From: Salimicrobium flavidum
GTDB lineage: Bacteria > Bacillota > Bacilli > Bacillales > Halobacillaceae
Length of the DNA: 64,000 bases
Reading direction: 5' to 3'
Assembly (NCBI RefSeq): GCF_900156645.1
Contig: NZ_FTOC01000001.1
Coordinates: forward strand, 1 to 64,000
The translations under genes and the position numbers were made by a program. Below, in pieces: positions 60,369-64,000 of this stretch. The notes below the pieces were generated by a model. The model did not search any database and was not told the DNA's origin. It was given only the letters and a program-made list of their open reading frames with translations. Within the stretch, counting starts at the first letter, position 1. Each line of letters starts with the position of its first letter.

Positions 60369-62608
60369 AGGGGAAATGGCATTTTCCCCTTTTCGCCTTT
60401 CTGACAGGGGCTGTGTATGCTCATATTCCTGAGCAGTGGCCCTGGTTTCTGCTATGTCTTGTATGGATGCTCAGTTTCAGCAGGCTACAGATTCTTTTTC
60501 CTCTTATGTTGAGTGCTTTTTTTCTTGGAGTACTCCTATATACCCTTTCCCTTCAACCCCCTATTATAGAAGAAGGCCCCTATCACGGCGAGATACTCTC
60601 TCCAGCTACCCGAAGTGAGCGTTCCGAATCATTTTCACTTAAGACAACGGAAAATCATAAAATACAGGTCACTCACTTCAGTGACTCTGAAAAAGATTTC
60701 TTCTTCCACGAATTCAGAGCGGGGGCAGTTTGTGCTGTCCGAGGAGAAGTGGAGGATTATTCAAGTGCTTCGAATCCCGGGGAGTTCGATTATTCGGAGT
60801 TCATGAGGAACCAGGGCATCGCAGGGCAAGTTCTCATCGATTCGAAGGACGATTTAAATTGTGAAGGCAGTTCCTTCAGAGCGGAGTTTTATGCACAGCG
60901 AAAAGCTATCATCGAACGATTTCTCCAAGAGACCCCAGGTTCCTTGAAACCATGGGGGATGGCTCTTGTATTTGGAGATCAAGATGCAATGGATGAGGAA
61001 GTTCTGAAGTCATTCCGTGAATGGGGACTTTCCCATGTTTTGGCCATTTCAGGTTTACACGTAGGCTTGATGTGCGGAATCATTTACTCGCTACTTTATA
61101 GAAGCGGCGTGGCGACATTGTCTCAAGTGAAACTGCTTTTGTTCCTGTTTCTTCCTGTTTTTGCGTTCATCGCCGGTGGCCAACCTTCTGTATTAAGAGC
61201 TTCCATGATGGTTTTCTTTCTCCTTGGATGTTGGACGTTGAAGATTAAACCCTCGATGACGGATCTTTTGGCTATGATTGCTTTTCTGCTTCTTATCACA
61301 AACCCGAACATCGTCTATAACATAGGGTTCCAATTTTCGTTTGCGGTTACATTCAGTCTTCTTCTTTCCGCTTCGATTTTGAAAAAAGATACACGCCCAT
61401 GGGTTCTATCTATGCGAGTGAGTTTCATTGCCCAACTGGCGATCCTCCCCCTGCAACTCCATTACTTTTATCAGTTTTCTCCTCTATCTGTTCTATTCAA
61501 TTTGATTCTCGTACCGTACTTCACTATTTTATTCATACCATTTATTTTTTTGTTGCTCTTGTCTATGTATATGCTACCGCAGTTCCTCTACGAAGGGATA
61601 GCAATCGCGGGAGGTATGGTCCATGAAGAAGTTATAGATATGGCAATTTTCATAGGACAGGAATGGAACTATGTATGGGTTACAGGTTCTTTTCCGTATT
61701 CATGGTTTCTTCCATATTATATTTGTTTTCTTCTTATGATGGTCTATTGGCAGAAAGAAAAGCTAACAACGACTTTTCTGTGTGGTTCGGCCCTTACATT
61801 TGTCCTCATCCTTTATGGAACTCTTCCGTATATAGATGAAGAAGGGAGGGTGACCTTTCTGGACGTTGGTCAGGGAGACAGCGTAGTGATTGAACTGCCT
61901 TACCGAAAAGGTGTGGTCTTAATAGATGCAGCAGGGGTACCTGCGTTTCAGAGTAATCCTGATAAAACAGCAGACAGAGTGATTATCCCCTTTCTCAAAT
62001 CAAAAGGGTTACAATCTGTAGACGCAACTTTCATCACTCATGATGATGCCGATCATAATGGAAGTGTCCAGCGTCTGATAGAGGAGGAAATGACAGGGGA
62101 GTTATTCATATCCGAATTTGAGGAGGGGACTTTTGGTAAAGGTCGGAGAGTATTGAGGAGAGGAGACAGGTATGAGTTAGGTGGCTATTCGTTCGCTGTA
62201 CTAGCACCTGAGAAAAAAGCGACGGAGAAGAATGATGACTCTCTTGTTTTATATACGGAGCTTGGCGGGGAGTACTGGTTATTTACCGGGGATATATCAG
62301 TGGAAGTGGAAAAAGAATTAGTTTCTGCGTATGGGACATTACCGGTCCATCATTTAAAAGTAGCTCACCATGGGAGTAAAACCTCTACTTCAGAGGAATT
62401 CGTACAGCTGTTTTCTCCGGAAACAGGGGTGATATCCGCCGGAAGGAACAATAGGTATGGTCACCCCCACCCGGAGGTGCTCGAACGTCTTATTTCAGAA
62501 AATGTAGAGGTATGGAGGACGGATGAACACGGCGCAGTGACTATTCCTTTTTCAAAAAAGGAAGTTGGCGAGATCTCAGGTTTTAAGAATGAGGTAATCG
62601 CTGAATAA
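60365..62608 (+). CDS. comEC: DNA uptake channel protein ComEC
   Basis: ComEC forms the membrane channel through which single-stranded DNA enters. The 747 residues comprise N-terminal helices with an extracytoplasmic OB-like domain (about 70-160). The competence domain carries FGDQDAMDEEVLKSFREWGLSHVLAISGLHVG, and several helices follow. A C-terminal metallo-beta-lactamase domain (about 490-730) contains FLDVGQGDSVVI, THDDADHNGSV and HHGSKTSTSEEF. All metal-binding motifs look intact, so it may degrade the second strand. Confidence 0.95.
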   Translation: MKGKWHFPLFAFLTGAVYAHIPEQWPWFLLCLVWMLSFSRLQILFPLMLSAFFLGVLLYTLSLQPPIIEEGPYHGEILSPATRSERSESFSLKTTENHKIQVTHFSDSEKDFFFHEFRAGAVCAVRGEVEDYSSASNPGEFDYSEFMRNQGIAGQVLIDSKDDLNCEGSSFRAEFYAQRKAIIERFLQETPGSLKPWGMALVFGDQDAMDEEVLKSFREWGLSHVLAISGLHVGLMCGIIYSLLYRSGVATLSQVKLLLFLFLPVFAFIAGGQPSVLRASMMVFFLLGCWTLKIKPSMTDLLAMIAFLLLITNPNIVYNIGFQFSFAVTFSLLLSASILKKDTRPWVLSMRVSFIAQLAILPLQLHYFYQFSPLSVLFNLILVPYFTILFIPFIFLLLLSMYMLPQFLYEGIAIAGGMVHEEVIDMAIFIGQEWNYVWVTGSFPYSWFLPYYICFLLMMVYWQKEKLTTTFLCGSALTFVLILYGTLPYIDEEGRVTFLDVGQGDSVVIELPYRKGVVLIDAAGVPAFQSNPDKTADRVIIPFLKSKGLQSVDATFITHDDADHNGSVQRLIEEEMTGELFISEFEEGTFGKGRRVLRRGDRYELGGYSFAVLAPEKKATEKNDDSLVLYTELGGEYWLFTGDISVEVEKELVSAYGTLPVHHLKVAHHGSKTSTSEEFVQLFSPETGVISAGRNNRYGHPHPEVLERLISENVEVWRTDEHGAVTIPFSKKEVGEISGFKNEVIAE

Positions 62609-62695
62609 AGGGGCCGTTTTATTTGTTGTGTCCAGTTACTGGCAGGTATCTTCCCTCTTTATTCTGAAATCCATCACAGGCTGTTCCGCAGCCAT

Positions 62696-62723
62696 AAAAA
62701 AAAGACTGCCGAAGCAGCCTTTG
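62696..62723 (-). terminator. Terminator of yqzM
   Basis: On the minus strand AAGGCTGC, TTCG, GCAGTCTT forms a tetraloop hairpin followed by T-run. It lies just after the yqzM stop and faces comEC. Confidence 0.85.
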
Positions 62724-62730
62724 TCATCGA

Positions 62731-62865
62731 TTATTGACCCAAAACGGAAAAAACCGTTCCGATAAAGAAAATGATGAAGAAGAAAACGAATGAGAAAACA
62801 AAGCCAAGTCCAGAATCGATGACGTCATTTGTCTTTGTTTGAATTTCTTTTTCAAATTGGTTCAT
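62731..62865 (-). CDS. yqzM: YqzM family small membrane protein
   Basis: This 44-residue protein begins MNQFEKEIQTKTNDVIDSG and has one membrane helix rich in Phe (about 21-41), ending SVLGQ. It matches YqzM, found at the same place between comEC and holA in B. subtilis. A ribosome site, AGGAGGGTG, lies 6 bases before the ATG. Function is unknown. Confidence 0.9.
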   Translation of the reverse strand: MNQFEKEIQTKTNDVIDSGLGFVFSFVFFFIIFFIGTVFSVLGQ

Positions 62866-63017
62866 GACTCACCCTCCTATATCATTACCAAGTATAAAAG
62901 AAATATACTTAAAAATCCAGAAGCAATATTTAAAAGGCGGGGAACAGATTCATTTGCTATAATGATAACACTACTACATGAAGAATTTTAAGAAGGGAAA
63001 GAGATGGATATAGTGTT

Positions 63018-63046
63018 TTGACAGAGTCAGGATTCCTTTTTAAAAT
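63018..63046 (+). promoter_or_regulatory. Promoter of holA
   Basis: TTGACA, a 17-base spacer and TAAAAT, 75 bases before the holA start. Confidence 0.8.
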
Positions 63047-63121
63047 GAAAGAATAATTAATGTGTTTTTGAATCAAGTTATGATCCGGGACGATGACTTT
63101 TAATAAGAGTGAGGTTTTACT

Positions 63122-64000
63122 ATGGGGGAAATATACGTATTATACGGGGAAGAACAATATCTGATACAGCAGGAAAAAGAAAAGATCGTCCGAAAAGTGA
63201 CTACAAAAGAAGAAAGGGAATTCAATTACAGCACTTTTAACCTTGAAGACACACCGATTGAGGATGTGATAGCAGATGCGGAAACGCTACCTTTTTTGGG
63301 CGACAACAAATTGATTGTTGCTGAAAACCCGGTCTTTCTTCTTTCTAAACCTCCCAAAACAGAAATAGAACATGACGTGGACCGCTTTTTGAGTTACATA
63401 AACGATCCCGCTCCCTATACGACTTTGGTATTAATCGTTCCTTATGAAAAAGTGGACGAACGGAAGAAAGTCATGAAAGAGTTGAAGAAAAAAGGGAACG
63501 TCCAATCCTTCGCTTCTGTGAAAGAATGGAATATGGAAGAGTGGGTTCAGAAAATTGCGGTTGAAGAGGGGGTCGAACTCGCTTCCGGCGTCAAAGAGTT
63601 AATTATCCAGTCCGTCGGAACGAATCTGATGATGTTGAGGAGTGAGCTTGAAAAACTCAAACTCTATACCGGAAATGATTTTATATCGAAAGAAACTGCG
63701 GAAGAATTGCTTTCCACATCTCTCGATACCTCGGGTTTGAAACTGGTGGATGCAGTAATCGAAAAAGACCTCGGTAAAGCTATCGCTATTTACAAGGAAC
63801 TGTTGCGCATGAACGAAGAACCCATTGCGCTCATCGCATTGCTCGCCTCTCAGTTCCGCATGATTTCCCAGGTGAAAGTACTGAAGCGCAAAGGATACAC
63901 GGAGAACCATATGAAAACTTATATTAAAGGACATCCTTACGTGTTGAAACTGGCGGGTCAAAGAGAAAGGAAATTCACGCAGGAGGCTCTGGATCACATC
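63122..64000 (+). CDS. holA: DNA polymerase III delta subunit (3' end outside window)
   Basis: HolA is the clamp-loader subunit that opens the sliding clamp. The 293 residues visible cover the N-terminal AAA+-like domain (DAETLPFLGDNKLIVAENPVF, then YTTLVLIVPYEKVDERKKV). Most of the C-terminal helical region (RMNEEPIALIALLASQFRMI) is also present. ATG 63122 is fixed by an in-frame stop 12 bases upstream; the N-terminus MGEIYVLYGEE is therefore about a dozen residues shorter than in B. subtilis. It follows yqzM, as expected. Confidence 0.94.
   Translation, partial: MGEIYVLYGEEQYLIQQEKEKIVRKVTTKEEREFNYSTFNLEDTPIEDVIADAETLPFLGDNKLIVAENPVFLLSKPPKTEIEHDVDRFLSYINDPAPYTTLVLIVPYEKVDERKKVMKELKKKGNVQSFASVKEWNMEEWVQKIAVEEGVELASGVKELIIQSVGTNLMMLRSELEKLKLYTGNDFISKETAEELLSTSLDTSGLKLVDAVIEKDLGKAIAIYKELLRMNEEPIALIALLASQFRMISQVKVLKRKGYTENHMKTYIKGHPYVLKLAGQRERKFTQEALDHI

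Noticed and set aside
62955-63020. Extended -10 (TGCTATAAT) and a 5-codon frame MDIVF upstream of holA
   Set aside because: Too short to judge; the consensus promoter at 63018 explains holA expression.

Overview
The window comes from a low-to-moderate GC Gram-positive bacterium of the family Bacillaceae. Gene order follows the Bacillus subtilis chromosome from mreB through minCD, rplU-rpmA, obgE-pheBA, ruvAB-queA-tgt, secDF, recJ-apt-relA, hisS-aspS, cymR-mnmA, alaS, greA, yqeG-yqeM, comEABC and holA. A Mrp Na+/H+ antiporter operon and several acid-rich proteins suggest a halophile or alkaliphile (Halobacillus/Salimicrobium-like; this is an inference). Every sporulation gene expected at the conserved positions (spoIVFA-FB, spo0B, safA, bofC, spoVB) is absent, so the strain probably does not sporulate.

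Layout. 1-1950: 3' part of a group II intron with its reverse transcriptase/maturase, next to mreB. 2088-6034: mreBCD-minCD, cell shape and septum placement. 6191-7275: L21 leader, rplU, the L27 protease gene prp, and rpmA. 7919-10559: obgE, pheB, pheA. 11045-12997: nadE and yebC. 13381-17678: ruvA, ruvB, a DUF2905 gene, queA, tgt, yajC. 18103-20703: comN and fused secDF. 21166-26745: recJ, apt, relA, dtd. 26749-30244: T-box leader, hisS, aspS. 30287-30503: 6S RNA. 30627-31901 (minus): rarA. 32019-36065: a YczE-type membrane protein, cymR, cysteine desulfurase, mnmA, TPR protein. 36081-42523: recD2, T-box leader, alaS, ireB, ruvX, yrzB. 42705-47221: mltG, trmR, udk, greA, yrrS, mtnN. 47784-53063 (minus): mrpGFEDCA without mrpB. 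53565-58552: yqeG, yqeH, aroE, yqeI, nadD, yqeK, rsfS, yqeM. 59154-62608: comEA, comEB, comEC. 62731-62865 (minus): yqzM. 63122 to the end: holA, cut by the window edge.

The genes are almost all housekeeping: morphology, ribosome assembly (obgE, yqeH, yqeI, rsfS), tRNA charging and modification, recombination and repair, stringent response, and DNA uptake. Regulatory RNAs recognised are the L21 leader, two T-boxes and 6S RNA.

The most unusual content is in the intergenic gaps. A short non-coding element of about 173-175 bp has inverted ends built on GCTCTGTTA/TAACAGAGC. Three full copies (7708-7882, 11985-12157, 47417-47588) each sit between perfect 8-bp direct repeats, so it has moved as a MITE-like transposon. 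One copy is nested inside a second, larger repeat family (10590-10874 and 47227-47620). A third type of repeat (13034-13319) is a palindrome between 39-bp direct repeats. Several of these repeats occupy places where sporulation genes are missing.
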